From positions 1 through 64,000 of the IMG/VR virus record IMGVR_UViG_3300037247_001118: a stretch of DNA of 64,000 nt; one strand, 5' to 3'. The notes beneath the pieces are model-generated. The model ran no database searches. It was not told the DNA's origin and saw only the letters and a program-made list of their open reading frames with translations. Below are positions 57,412 to 64,000 of this stretch, piece after piece; the stretch's first letter is position 1, and every line of letters begins with the position of its first letter. The translations under genes and the position numbers were made by a program. This stretch comes from a virus.

Positions 57412-57995
57412 TGGCTACGAAGAGGAAGCCGTCGAAGAAGCAGAACGCAGCCGCTCGGCTCCGAGCACGGTCGCAGAGGGCGGCCAAGGTGTGGGATCTC
57501 TTCATGCGCGGGGTGCCGATGTCAACCATCGCTACCACTGTGGGCTGCGCACCGCAGACGGTCAAGAATGACATCACGGACACAGAGCAGGCGCTCAAGG
57601 AGCTTGATGCTCTGCGGGCTACGGACACCCGGGAGCGGGCGGTCGATAAGCGGCGCCACCTTCAGGGGCTTGCGTTGAAGAGTAGCGAGGAGGCGGATCC
57701 GAAGGATCGCGCTCCGCTGTATGGCGAGGTCCGCAAGAACCAGGACGGCATCGAGAAGCTGCAAGGCCTGGATCCGGACGAGCCGGGACCACCACAGGCC
57801 AACGTGTACCTCTTCCCGCTGGGCGACGGCTCCTCTCCGAAGATGGATGAGCTGACTCGGGAAGAGCGTGCGGCGGCCAAACTCCAGATCGACGCCGAGC
57901 TGGAGGCACTGCCCGAGCCGTCCGCGGAGGAGCCAGCGGCCGAGTACACGCCGGTGGAGGAGCCGACAGAGCCCCCTCCCGAAACTCCCTCCTAG
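57411..57995 (+). CDS. Probable terminase small subunit-like DNA-binding protein
   Basis: A 194-residue protein with a basic start, then LFMRGVPMSTIATTVGCAPQTVKNDITD, a helix-turn-helix, and long helices (ALKELDALRATDTRERAVDKRRHLQ), followed by a Pro/Glu-rich tail. Small terminases have an N-terminal helix-turn-helix and an oligomerising helical core of this size. TerL lies 4.4 kb downstream, not adjacent, so a plain DNA-binding regulator is possible. Confidence 0.55.
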   Translation: MATKRKPSKKQNAAARLRARSQRAAKVWDLFMRGVPMSTIATTVGCAPQTVKNDITDTEQALKELDALRATDTRERAVDKRRHLQGLALKSSEEADPKDRAPLYGEVRKNQDGIEKLQGLDPDEPGPPQANVYLFPLGDGSSPKMDELTREERAAAKLQIDAELEALPEPSAEEPAAEYTPVEEPTEPPPETPS

Positions 57996-58005
57996 CCCTT
58001 CAGGG

Positions 58006-58025
58006 TATCGGTGGTAGTGCCGATA
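58006..58025 (+). other. Small inverted repeat between genes
   Basis: TATCGG (58006-58011) and CCGATA (58020-58025) form 6-bp arms with an 8-nt loop. There is no T run after it, so it is not a convincing terminator. It may mark a binding site or a weak hairpin before the next small gene. Confidence 0.35.
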
Positions 58026-58042
58026 ATACTATGGAGGACCAA

Positions 58043-58186
58043 ATGATTAACGCAACGCAGACCACGCCCCCGACCGAGAAGACCCCCGGCGTCCCGTGCC
58101 AGCACTGCGGCGAGCAGGTCAAGCTGAACGAGATCGTTCGCTCGGCGACCCATGACCTCGGCTGCAAGCACTGCTTTCGGAGCTAG
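58043..58186 (+). CDS. 47-residue zinc-type micro-protein
   Basis: A frame starting MINATQTTPP with VPCQHCGEQVKL and, near the end, LGCKHCFRS: two CxxC pairs, a compact zinc ribbon. GGAGG (58033-58037) lies upstream of the ATG, and TGATTAA overlaps the start codon. Stop at 58184. Confidence 0.52.
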   Translation: MINATQTTPPTEKTPGVPCQHCGEQVKLNEIVRSATHDLGCKHCFRS

Positions 58187-58200
58187 CAGCGGATCGCTAG

Positions 58201-58229
58201 TTGACAGCCATGATTAAACATGCTACACT
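58201..58229 (+). promoter_or_regulatory. Sigma-70 promoter with TGATTAA
   Basis: TTGACA (58201-58206) and TACACT (58224-58229) with 17 nt between. TGATTAA lies at 58211-58217 and TGC before the -10. Layout closely like 46064 and 59186. Drives the genes from 58253. Confidence 0.8.
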
Positions 58230-58252
58230 AGGAAGTGAAGGAGGAGACGAAG

Positions 58253-58540
58253 ATGAGAACGCTACGCAGAACGATTGATATCCTTCCAGACAGGGAGATT
58301 TTCTGGCACGACAATTACCCCGAGCCGCCAGCACCAGTGAGCCGCTGCACTTCCAGCAGACCGCAGGCGGTCTGCACCTGTGAGAAGTACAACCTGAAGT
58401 GGGAAGACCGGTGGCCTGACGAGCGCGCCGACGCCGAACGCGAACAGGCCCGCGCCGAGCATCTCGGCGAGCTGGCGGCGGAGCGCGAGATGGTGCAGGC
58501 GCAGACGCCTGTGGTGAACGTGCAGGAGGCGGCTGAGTGA
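58253..58540 (+). CDS. Hypothetical protein
   Basis: A 95-residue protein after GGAGGAG. It starts MRTLRRTIDILPDREIFWHDN, has a Cys group (SRCTSSRPQAVCTCEKY) and a charged helix (DEERADAEREQARAEHL-like, Ala/Glu-rich). No family. A promoter lies 24 nt upstream. Confidence 0.54.
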   Translation: MRTLRRTIDILPDREIFWHDNYPEPPAPVSRCTSSRPQAVCTCEKYNLKWEDRWPDERADAEREQARAEHLGELAAEREMVQAQTPVVNVQEAAE

Positions 58541-58665
58541 TGGAGAGTCCGGCAACCAGTATCGCGGCTGCGAAGAGGCACCATAAGCGCCACGGGGACA
58601 TGGACGGGCACACGTGCCTGCTGTCGGCTTGCGCTCTGCACTATCCGAAGGTAGTGAAGCAGTGA
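58540..58665 (+). CDS. 41-residue micro-protein
   Basis: A frame starting MESPATSIAAAKRHHKRHGD, with HTCLLSACALHYP. The ATG overlaps the previous stop (TGATG) and the stop overlaps the next GTG. Basic and His-rich; possible metal site. Weak but consistent with packing. Confidence 0.45.
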   Translation: MESPATSIAAAKRHHKRHGDMDGHTCLLSACALHYPKVVKQ

Positions 58666-58832
58666 CCACCATCGCAGCCGTCCGCGCAGCAGTAGCCCGA
58701 GCACTAGCGCCGGCACCTATACCGCGGTGCCACTGCGGCCTGGCGGTGGGCGGACCGAACCCGGTGCGGGGCCGGGTAGGCGACATCATCATAGGCTGCG
58801 CCACATGCAGCCCGGAGAGGAGACGAGAATGA
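58662..58832 (+). CDS. Small Cys-containing protein
   Basis: A 56-residue protein from a GTG (GTGA overlap). A helix (VRAAVARALAP) is followed by CHCGLAVGGPNP and CATCSPERRR, two CxC/CxxC groups. No family. Confidence 0.46.
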   Translation: MTTIAAVRAAVARALAPAPIPRCHCGLAVGGPNPVRGRVGDIIIGCATCSPERRRE

Positions 58833-59020
58833 GCGACGAGAAGACATGCGAGCGAGTGACCAAGAGCGAGACGCGTCAGGACGTGGAGCCGGAGCTATGT
58901 GGGAAGGCGCACGCGCACTTCTGGGTACACTTCGGGCTCGTGCTCTGCCACGATTGCGGTACCGAGATGGCGCGGGCGGATGAGCTCTCACCGCTAACGC
59001 GCTATGGGAGAACACTATGA
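58829..59020 (+). CDS. Small Cys/His-containing protein
   Basis: A 63-residue protein with CERVTKSE, LCGKAHAHFWVHFGLVLCHDCGTEM, a Cys/His-rich centre that could hold zinc. The ATG follows GAGGAGA and overlaps the previous stop. Confidence 0.48.
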   Translation: MSDEKTCERVTKSETRQDVEPELCGKAHAHFWVHFGLVLCHDCGTEMARADELSPLTRYGRTL

Positions 59021-59175
59021 GAACCCCCATCGACATCCGCCGCAAGCGCGACGCCCGCAAGCCATGCAAGCGCGACCACAGTGAGTGCTGCGAGTACGTC
59101 CAGTGCATCGTCTGGACTAAGGAGCTGCCGCCGTTCCTGGAGCGCGGTCGCACCGACGTCCAGCAGATCAGGTAG
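59017..59175 (+). CDS. 52-residue basic micro-protein
   Basis: A frame starting MRTPIDIRRKRDARKPCKRDHSE with CCEYVQC, then TKELPPFLERGRTD. Basic with four Cys. ATGA overlap upstream; ends before the next promoter. Confidence 0.46.
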   Translation: MRTPIDIRRKRDARKPCKRDHSECCEYVQCIVWTKELPPFLERGRTDVQQIR

Positions 59176-59185
59176 TCGCTGGCGC

Positions 59186-59214
59186 TTGACAAACGTGATT
59201 AACCGTGCTACACT
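59186..59214 (+). promoter_or_regulatory. Sigma-70 promoter with TGATTAA
   Basis: TTGACA (59186-59191) and TACACT (59209-59214), 17 nt apart. TGATTAA at 59196-59202 and GTGC before the -10. Followed by GAAGGAGGAG and the ATG at 59237. Confidence 0.82.
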
Positions 59215-59236
59215 GAGCACGAAGGAGGAGAGCAAG

Positions 59237-60358
59237 ATGACAGACTTCACATCAGCGAATCGGGCTCTACACGACGCGATTTGCCAGTACACGAATGCGC
59301 GGGAGGCGCATGACGGTGGGGAGGCGGCGAAGGCGACCTGGGCAATCAATGATGCCATCACCGCACTCGACAACGCAGCCTACGACCGGGCGTACGAGCA
59401 GGCGCAGGAGGCGTGCCCAACGCCCCTACAGGTGCGCATGGATTTGGTCAACGCTCGCACGGAGAGTCTGCGGCTGAAGCAGCAGCTAGAGCTTGCGGAG
59501 CAGCAGCGAAGGCGGTGGGAGGATGATGCAGTCCGGCTGCTACGGGAGCGCGATGAGGAGCGCCAGCGCACCACGGTAATGACGCTGGCCAACGACGACA
59601 AGCGCCAGGAGCTTCGGCGCCTCAAGCAGGATCTGGAGTTCGCGGAACATCGACGGGAGCAGGCAGAGAAGGAGCTTCGGCGCCTCCAGACAGCCTACGG
59701 CGGGGAGCGGAGGGCGGTGGTATGGCTACGGCGGAAGTACCACGAGGCTCGAACGGAACTCTCCGACGCGCGCGATACGACTCGGCGGCTTGCGGATGCG
59801 CATGCGGATGTCTTTGCTACGTCCCTCAGCCTCCGCGCCGCCTTGGAGACGCTGGCCGACAGGTACCACGCGCAATGCTGCTACAAGAACCGCCGCAGTC
59901 AGCACTCGCGGCACGGCTGCTCACATGTGCTCGCGGTGCAGGACGCCAACGAGGCGCTCGCTGGCGAGTCGGAGGAGCGGCGGACGGAGACATTTGAGGA
60001 CGCGACGGAACGGAGAGCACAGGACGAGGCGCTTGCTGGGGAAGTGGAGACGCCGCGCGACCGGGCTGCTCGGTACCGCGCGCAGGCATCTTATCGCTGT
60101 TTCCCTGCACCGAAGGCGCAGCCCGAGATCGAGGCGGTGCTGATGGGCAATGCGATCACTTGCTACCTGGGCTGTGGCTGCGGCCGCGTCGTGGGCGCTG
60201 GCCAGTGCGCGTATCGGTACCCGAGGACGCAGAGCCAGTGGATGCAGCCGCTGTACGCGTCGGAGGCGTGCGCGCGGAAGGCGGCGCGTCCTAAGGCGCG
60301 GACCTACCCTCCCTACGCGGCCTATACGGACGCGATGCGACGGGAGAACTCGGAATGA
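59237..60358 (+). CDS. Large coiled-coil protein with Cys-rich end
   Basis: A 373-residue protein. Residues 60-200 are a long charged coiled coil (LRLKQQLELAEQQRRRW, LRRLKQDLEFAEHRREQAEKEL). The C-terminal half has RYHAQCCYKNRRSQHSRHGC and AITCYLGCGCGRVVGAGQC, suggesting metal sites. It could be a scaffold or host-interaction protein; no family is recognised. Own promoter upstream. Confidence 0.6.
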   Translation: MTDFTSANRALHDAICQYTNAREAHDGGEAAKATWAINDAITALDNAAYDRAYEQAQEACPTPLQVRMDLVNARTESLRLKQQLELAEQQRRRWEDDAVRLLRERDEERQRTTVMTLANDDKRQELRRLKQDLEFAEHRREQAEKELRRLQTAYGGERRAVVWLRRKYHEARTELSDARDTTRRLADAHADVFATSLSLRAALETLADRYHAQCCYKNRRSQHSRHGCSHVLAVQDANEALAGESEERRTETFEDATERRAQDEALAGEVETPRDRAARYRAQASYRCFPAPKAQPEIEAVLMGNAITCYLGCGCGRVVGAGQCAYRYPRTQSQWMQPLYASEACARKAARPKARTYPPYAAYTDAMRRENSE

Positions 60359-60564
60359 CCGCACTACGCCTACTCGTTGACCTGCTACTCATCGCCCCGC
60401 GGCTGGCGCTAGCCTGGCTCAAGACGAAACTGCCGAGCCGGCGCGTGATAATGCGCTCCCGACACTGTCTCTGGTGCGGGTGGAGCTTCTGGTGGGAACC
60501 GGGGGCGCCGGTCGTATGTGCTGGCTGCCGAGACGAGCAGGAACGGGTAAAGGAGGACGCATGA
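60355..60564 (+). CDS. Small hydrophobic protein with Cys pairs
   Basis: A 69-residue protein. The N-terminal helix (RLLVDLLLIAPRLALAWL) is hydrophobic, then CLWCGWSFWW and CAGCRDEQERV give two CxxC. A membrane-edge zinc protein is possible. ATGA overlap with the coiled-coil gene. Confidence 0.52.
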   Translation: MTALRLLVDLLLIAPRLALAWLKTKLPSRRVIMRSRHCLWCGWSFWWEPGAPVVCAGCRDEQERVKEDA

Positions 60565-60686
60565 ACCCACTACGCCGACTCGCACTCTGGGTGTTCTGGA
60601 ATGTCCCCCTGCCCGACTCGCTGGCACCGCACGTGCTGGGCTTCGCGTTGGGGAGTAGGGCGCGGAGGGTGCGAGAGGAGGACTAG
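60561..60686 (+). CDS. 41-residue small hydrophobic protein
   Basis: Starts MNPLRRLALWVFWNVPLPDSL, continues HVLGFALGSRARRV. ATGA overlap upstream, AGGAGGA before the ATG. Possibly membrane-associated. Function unknown. Confidence 0.46.
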   Translation: MNPLRRLALWVFWNVPLPDSLAPHVLGFALGSRARRVREED

Positions 60687-60687
60687 A

Positions 60688-60846
60688 TTGCGATTTTCAA
60701 ATTACGGCTACGACCGACCTAAGCATTGTCGGAGTTTCTGGCGCTGGCTTTTCTGGTGTTGGCAATGGAGCTCCCTGCCTCCGGGGCGGACTGGGTGGGG
60801 ACTTAGGATTTTCGGGTACTGGCTCAGCGTTAGCTGGAGGTCATAG
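60688..60846 (+). CDS. Trp-rich micro-protein from a TTG start
   Basis: A 52-residue frame starting TTG, 7 nt after GAGGAG. It has seven Trp within about 25 residues (SFWRWLFWCWQWSSLP), a likely membrane-active or interfacial segment. TTG starts are used elsewhere in this genome (36855, 40119). The gene is uncertain. Confidence 0.4.
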   Translation: MRFSNYGYDRPKHCRSFWRWLFWCWQWSSLPPGRTGWGLRIFGYWLSVSWRS

Positions 60847-60859
60847 TCCTAGCCATCTG

Positions 60860-60868
60860 TGCTATAAT
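60860..60868 (+). promoter_or_regulatory. Extended -10 promoter element
   Basis: TGCTATAAT (60860-60868), consensus extended -10, identical to that at 15108. The -35 region is weak. It precedes the small gene at 60895, after AAGGAGG. Confidence 0.5.
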
Positions 60869-60894
60869 GCCCCCATAGGACAAGGAGGCACCAC

Positions 60895-61029
60895 ATGCCG
60901 CAGAAGACGCAGACCCCCACCAGGACGCCGACGCGTACCGAGCCGGCGATTGACCCCGACCCGTACTACAACCCGGAGCGGCTCTGCCCATCGCAGCGCG
61001 AGGACGCGGAACGGCGCAGCAGGCCGTAG
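60895..61029 (+). CDS. 44-residue hydrophilic micro-protein
   Basis: Starts MPQKTQTPTRTPTRTEPAI and continues DPYYNPERLCPSQRED. Thr/Pro/Arg-rich, disordered-looking. AAGGAGG lies upstream. No function. Confidence 0.46.
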   Translation: MPQKTQTPTRTPTRTEPAIDPDPYYNPERLCPSQREDAERRSRP

Positions 61030-61030
61030 T

Positions 61031-61204
61031 ATGCTGGCCATCGGTCGCAAATATGGAGTGCGAGTAGACCGCTTTGTTGGCTGGTGGGCGGCACTCGGCA
61101 TCCACATCCACTTCTGGCCACCACACAAGGCACACCTAGACCTGCACCTGCTGCATTTGCTGATCACGTTCGGCCGACACTATGCTGGGCCGAGAGAACA
61201 TTAG
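61031..61204 (+). CDS. 57-residue His-rich protein
   Basis: Frame starting MLAIGRKYGVRVDRFVGWW, with nine His, mostly in IHIHFWPPHKAHLDLHLLHLL. It may bind metal. Starts 1 nt after the previous stop. Real but low evidence. Confidence 0.46.
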   Translation: MLAIGRKYGVRVDRFVGWWAALGIHIHFWPPHKAHLDLHLLHLLITFGRHYAGPREH

Positions 61205-61213
61205 GACTCCACA

Positions 61214-61963
61214 ATGTCACGCGAAGAAGTCACACCGCCGCGGACGCTCGCTGACGAGCACACGCTGATCGCTCAGCGGTACGCCGGCGCGCTCGTAGGC
61301 CACCCGTACCGCAATGACCAGCAGAGCACCGTCATCACCGTGGACCGGGCTCACCCCTGGCGGGAGCCGGCCGTCGTCAGCGACAACTGCCTCTTCTGCG
61401 TGCGGCTGACCGACGAGGAGGCCATCCGCCGCGTCGAGGGCTTCCAGCACCAGATCGATATCGAGGCGACGCGGGTGAAGTACCAGTACCTGACGCGGTG
61501 GCTGGAGAAGGGCTCGCCGGACGTGCCGAACCCCGGGCACGACCATCGCAACCGCGCCAACCTGCGGCGCTTCTGCGAGCTGTTCCAGGACATGCCGACC
61601 GAGAGGCGCCCCAACGGCTGGCGCACCAAGCCGTTCCCGATGGTGGCGCTACCGCTCCGGCTCAAGCGGAAGATGTGCGTTGAGTGGAACCACCTGTACC
61701 TACGCTGGATGGAGGAGAACGGGCTCCAGTACGATTGGGAGCAGCACGTGTTCTGGCACGAGGTCGAGTCCCTGTCTGAGGTAACGTTTCCTATATGCAC
61801 AGCCTGTGCGGCGGAGTTGGGTCCCGATGCCGAGCACGCCGACGGCTGTACGGGCGTGGCCGGGGAGCCGATTCGCCGCCCGCCGGGGGCACATCCGCCC
61901 GCTGACCTCTCAACGTGGATGGGCTACGGCGGCTACGCGCCGGCGGAGGACTGCCACTCATGA
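61214..61963 (+). CDS. Hypothetical protein
   Basis: A 249-residue protein. It has SDNCLFCVRLTDEEAIRR in the N-terminal third, a helical centre (GFQHQIDIEATRVKYQYLTRWL) and CTACAAELGPDAEHADGC near the end, so possible metal binding at both sites. No family. The start overlaps nothing but lies 9 nt after the previous stop. Confidence 0.58.
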   Translation: MSREEVTPPRTLADEHTLIAQRYAGALVGHPYRNDQQSTVITVDRAHPWREPAVVSDNCLFCVRLTDEEAIRRVEGFQHQIDIEATRVKYQYLTRWLEKGSPDVPNPGHDHRNRANLRRFCELFQDMPTERRPNGWRTKPFPMVALPLRLKRKMCVEWNHLYLRWMEENGLQYDWEQHVFWHEVESLSEVTFPICTACAAELGPDAEHADGCTGVAGEPIRRPPGAHPPADLSTWMGYGGYAPAEDCHS

Positions 61964-62367
61964 GCGGCGACGGCCGGCAATTCCTCCACCTGCGGCTGAC
62001 GCTGCAACACTGCGCGGGGCTGCGCGAGGCGATCAGTCCCCTGGAGCCATGTGCGCTAGAGCAGTCGCAGATCGTCAACTTCTGCGCTCGGCTCTACATT
62101 GCCTACTACGCGCTGGAGGCGGATCCTGACCTTGAGGTGGTTCCCTTCCCAGCGGATCACGCCGACATCATGCTCATCAACAACTTCCTCTCAGCGGAGG
62201 AGGGCGACTGGGCCAAGGACCTGCTGCACCAAACGCGCCAGGTGCTCTTCGAGCTGCACACTGGCAAGGAGGCGGTCAAGCTCGCGTCGTCTGAGGACAC
62301 GCACGCGCTCTTCCAAGATGTGGCGCTTGAGGGTGACAATCCGCCGGCGGTAGACGAGAAGCTGTGA
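61960..62367 (+). CDS. Hypothetical protein before TerL
   Basis: A 135-residue helical protein (LRLTLQHCAGLREAI, IVNFCARLYIAYYALEADPDLEV, WAKDLLHQTRQVLFELHTGKEAV). ATGA overlap upstream; its stop overlaps the TerL GTG. Adjacent to TerL, so a packaging helper is possible, but there is no helix-turn-helix or other TerS feature. Function unknown. Confidence 0.56.
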   Translation: MSGDGRQFLHLRLTLQHCAGLREAISPLEPCALEQSQIVNFCARLYIAYYALEADPDLEVVPFPADHADIMLINNFLSAEEGDWAKDLLHQTRQVLFELHTGKEAVKLASSEDTHALFQDVALEGDNPPAVDEKL

Positions 62368-63884
62368 CCACTACCCCTGATCGGGCGGAGCAACTGCGCC
62401 AGGCTCGGCGGGAACTTGATCTCCTAGACGCTAAGGAGGATGCTGCGGCGTCCTTCCGCGCGTTCCTGCCTTACTGGCACTTCAAGAACCGTGAGACTGG
62501 CGTTGTCAAGACCTTCCTGCCGTGCCTCCACGCCGACCCCAACCACCAGAAGCACGAGGCCGAACTCTGGGAAGGACAGGACGCCTTCGTTGAGGCGATG
62601 GCGCAGCACCCGCGGCTCTACGCGCTCAAGGCAGGTAAGCTCGGCTTTACTGAGCTTGAATGCGCCTTCGACGCGTGGGTAGCGCTGTTCCGACAGGCCA
62701 ACGCCCGGGTCCACGTCTTCTCTATGGGTGACCGCGCATCACAGGATGTTCTTACCTATATCCGCTTCGGCCTGACACACCTGCCGGCGTTCCTGCGCCC
62801 TACGCTGTTGGCACGGCCCACACAGGTGACGCAGGATGTCAAGACACGTGGGGACACGATGCACCAGCTCTCGTTTGAGGGGACGGCTGCGCCTGACGAC
62901 GTCCGCATCATCGCGTCCTACCCGGCCGGCGCCAACGTCTCGGTCGACCAGACCTGTCAGCACGCCCACGTCGACGAGATGGCGCGGATGCCGTTCCCCA
63001 AGCAGACGTGGCAGGCGGTTCACTCAACTATCGCACCCGGCGGCTCCTGCCACATCGTTACCCGAGGCGCCGGTGAGGATAACTACGCCGCGGAGCTCTG
63101 GCAGCAGATCGAGGACGGCTCCGGCGAGATGTTCCCCTTCTTCCAGCCGTACACAGCACGCCCCGGGCGGGATGCCGCATGGCGTGCAGAAGTGTCGAAG
63201 CCGATGACGACGCAGGGCATCGCCCACTTCGCACCCGAGACGGTGGCCGACGCGCTGGCCGGCGACGAGCAATCGTCGTTCATTCCCGAGCAGCTCTATG
63301 ACGCCTGCCTGGAGGAGCTGCCGTCCTTCGCGCCTGAGAAGGTGGGGCTGGCGGGGACCAAGGAGCCCGTCGTGCTCGCCGCTGACGCTGGCGTATCCAA
63401 CGACTGCTTCGGCATCGTAGCGGTGACGCGGCATCCGCATCCCTCGCGGCACGCCGACGTCGCCATCCGAGCCATACGGCTATGGGAGCCGCCCAAGGGC
63501 GGGCACATCGACTTCGCGGAGCCGGAGAAGTTCATCCGGGAGGCCTGTCGTCTCTACAATGTCGTGCAGCTTGCCTACGACCCTTACCAGCTCGAGTCCA
63601 TGATGCAGAACCTCACGCGCGACGCGGTGGTCTGGTGCGAGCCATTCAATCAGGGGAAGGACCGCCTGATCGCCGACTCGGAGCTCCGAGACCTCATCGT
63701 CAACCGCCGGCTGGCGCACGACGGCAACCGGTCGCTGCGCGAGCACTTCCTCAACGCGGCCGCTAAGCTCCAGGCGAAGGAGGACTCGCAGATCCGCATC
63801 GTCAAGAAGGCGCCGCACCGGAAGGTGGACCTGGCGGTGGCGACGAGCATGGCTTGCAATCGCTGCCTGTATCTGCTACTATGA
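62364..63884 (+). CDS. terL: Terminase large subunit
   Basis: A 506-residue protein starting at GTG. The ATPase half has LYALKAGKLGFTELE near 85-99 (a degenerate Walker A) and QHAHVDEMARMP with Walker B/catalytic Glu at 202-206. The nuclease half has VVLAADAGVSNDCFGIVAV with Asp341/347, VQLAYDPYQLESMM (Asp406) and KVDLAVATSMAC near the end, the RNase H-like Asp set of phage terminases. It packages DNA into proheads. The Walker A is weaker than usual; the rest is convincing. It lies next to the right edge. Confidence 0.88.
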   Translation: MTTTPDRAEQLRQARRELDLLDAKEDAAASFRAFLPYWHFKNRETGVVKTFLPCLHADPNHQKHEAELWEGQDAFVEAMAQHPRLYALKAGKLGFTELECAFDAWVALFRQANARVHVFSMGDRASQDVLTYIRFGLTHLPAFLRPTLLARPTQVTQDVKTRGDTMHQLSFEGTAAPDDVRIIASYPAGANVSVDQTCQHAHVDEMARMPFPKQTWQAVHSTIAPGGSCHIVTRGAGEDNYAAELWQQIEDGSGEMFPFFQPYTARPGRDAAWRAEVSKPMTTQGIAHFAPETVADALAGDEQSSFIPEQLYDACLEELPSFAPEKVGLAGTKEPVVLAADAGVSNDCFGIVAVTRHPHPSRHADVAIRAIRLWEPPKGGHIDFAEPEKFIREACRLYNVVQLAYDPYQLESMMQNLTRDAVVWCEPFNQGKDRLIADSELRDLIVNRRLAHDGNRSLREHFLNAAAKLQAKEDSQIRIVKKAPHRKVDLAVATSMACNRCLYLLL

Positions 63885-63888
63885 TTAA
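63880..63888 (+). promoter_or_regulatory. TATGATTAA element before the last gene
   Basis: TATGAT (63880-63885) overlaps TGATTAA (63882-63888), the same arrangement as at 36474. The upstream TTGCAA (63854-63859) is 20 nt away, long for a -35. It directly follows the TerL stop region. Promoter is plausible, not strong. Confidence 0.42.
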
Positions 63889-63909
63889 CACAAGTAGGAG
63901 GAGGAGAGC

Positions 63910-64000
63910 ATGAGAGTCTCGGCCCTATTACGCCAAGCCCGCGCATTTCTGACAGGCTACTTCTGGCGACCATGCCCGCTGTGTGGCGAGTACTTCGCGG
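63910..64000 (+). CDS. Small protein, 3' partial at the window edge
   Basis: Starts MRVSALLRQARAFLTGYFWRP after AGGAGGAGGAG, then CPLCGEYFA, so a zinc-type Cys pair appears early. The frame is open to the edge; the full size is unknown. It lies directly after TerL. The portal gene, not seen in the window, may follow further on. Confidence 0.55.
   Translation, partial: MRVSALLRQARAFLTGYFWRPCPLCGEYFA

Noticed and set aside
58006-58025. Rho-independent terminator after the TerS-like gene
   Set aside because: Arms are short and no T run follows. No convincing terminator was seen elsewhere.
1-64000. tRNA genes or an integrase/attachment site
   Set aside because: None recognised by eye. A tRNA scan would be needed to exclude tRNAs fully.

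Overview
This window is part of a tailed double-stranded DNA bacteriophage genome with siphovirus-like tail genes. All recognised genes lie on the + strand. They are tightly packed, with ATGA, GTGA or TAATG stop/start overlaps throughout. The hallmarks are a prohead protease, major capsid protein, tail tube, tape measure, tail tip and fibres, a replication module, a lysin and a terminase large subunit. No integrase, large repressor or tRNA gene was recognised, so a strictly lytic life style is the simpler reading. The DNA is GC-rich with strong GC at third codon positions, Shine-Dalgarno sites of the AGGAGG type, and GTG and TTG starts beside ATG. Promoters look like bacterial sigma-70 sites. 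The host cannot be named from this. TerL sits at the right edge and the capsid protease at the left edge, and no portal gene is visible, so the genome is probably circular or circularly permuted with the portal outside the window.

Layout. (1) 1-3.1 kb: capsid maturation protease with a scaffold-like tail, then the major capsid protein. (2) 3.2-12.3 kb: a sugar-modification island (PseB-like dehydratase, RmlD-like reductase, methyltransferase, several glycosyltransferases, a kinase-methyltransferase fusion, a sulfotransferase-like protein, a triple glycosyltransferase). (3) 12.3-17.5 kb: small connector-type genes, a tail tube protein carrying a beta-propeller, and two tail-assembly chaperone frames probably joined by a +1 frameshift. 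(4) 17.5-30.8 kb: tape measure, tail tip hub with PKD and sialidase-like repeats, fibre proteins, a collagen-like Gly-Pro-Thr fibre followed by a methyltransferase-glycosyltransferase-TPR protein, and another beta-propeller. (5) 30.8-43.2 kb: replication and recombination (sliding clamp, SNF2 helicase, DNA methyltransferase, uracil-DNA glycosylase fused to DNA polymerase A, Cas4-like nuclease, RecA-like ATPase, SSB-like protein, VRR nuclease, primase-helicase), ending in an AT-rich, repeat-bearing candidate origin. (6) 43.2-62.4 kb: accessory genes (ParB-MT-A70 fusion, XRE regulator, GH25 lysin, many tiny Cys-rich proteins, two more DNA methyltransferases, an HNH endonuclease gene nested in one of them, a likely TerS). 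(7) 62.4-64 kb: TerL and the start of one more gene.

How it works together. Sigma-70 promoters in front of the clamp, a small membrane protein and several accessory genes share a TGATTAA element, suggesting one control circuit. Replication appears to use a phage clamp, PolA and PrimPol-helicase with a RecA-like/SSB/Cas4 recombination set. Four DNA methyltransferases suggest protection against host restriction. The sugar genes sit inside the structural operon and one abuts the collagen-like fibre, which points to glycosylation, perhaps methylation and sulfation, of virion proteins. All functions rest on motifs read by eye; no database search was run.
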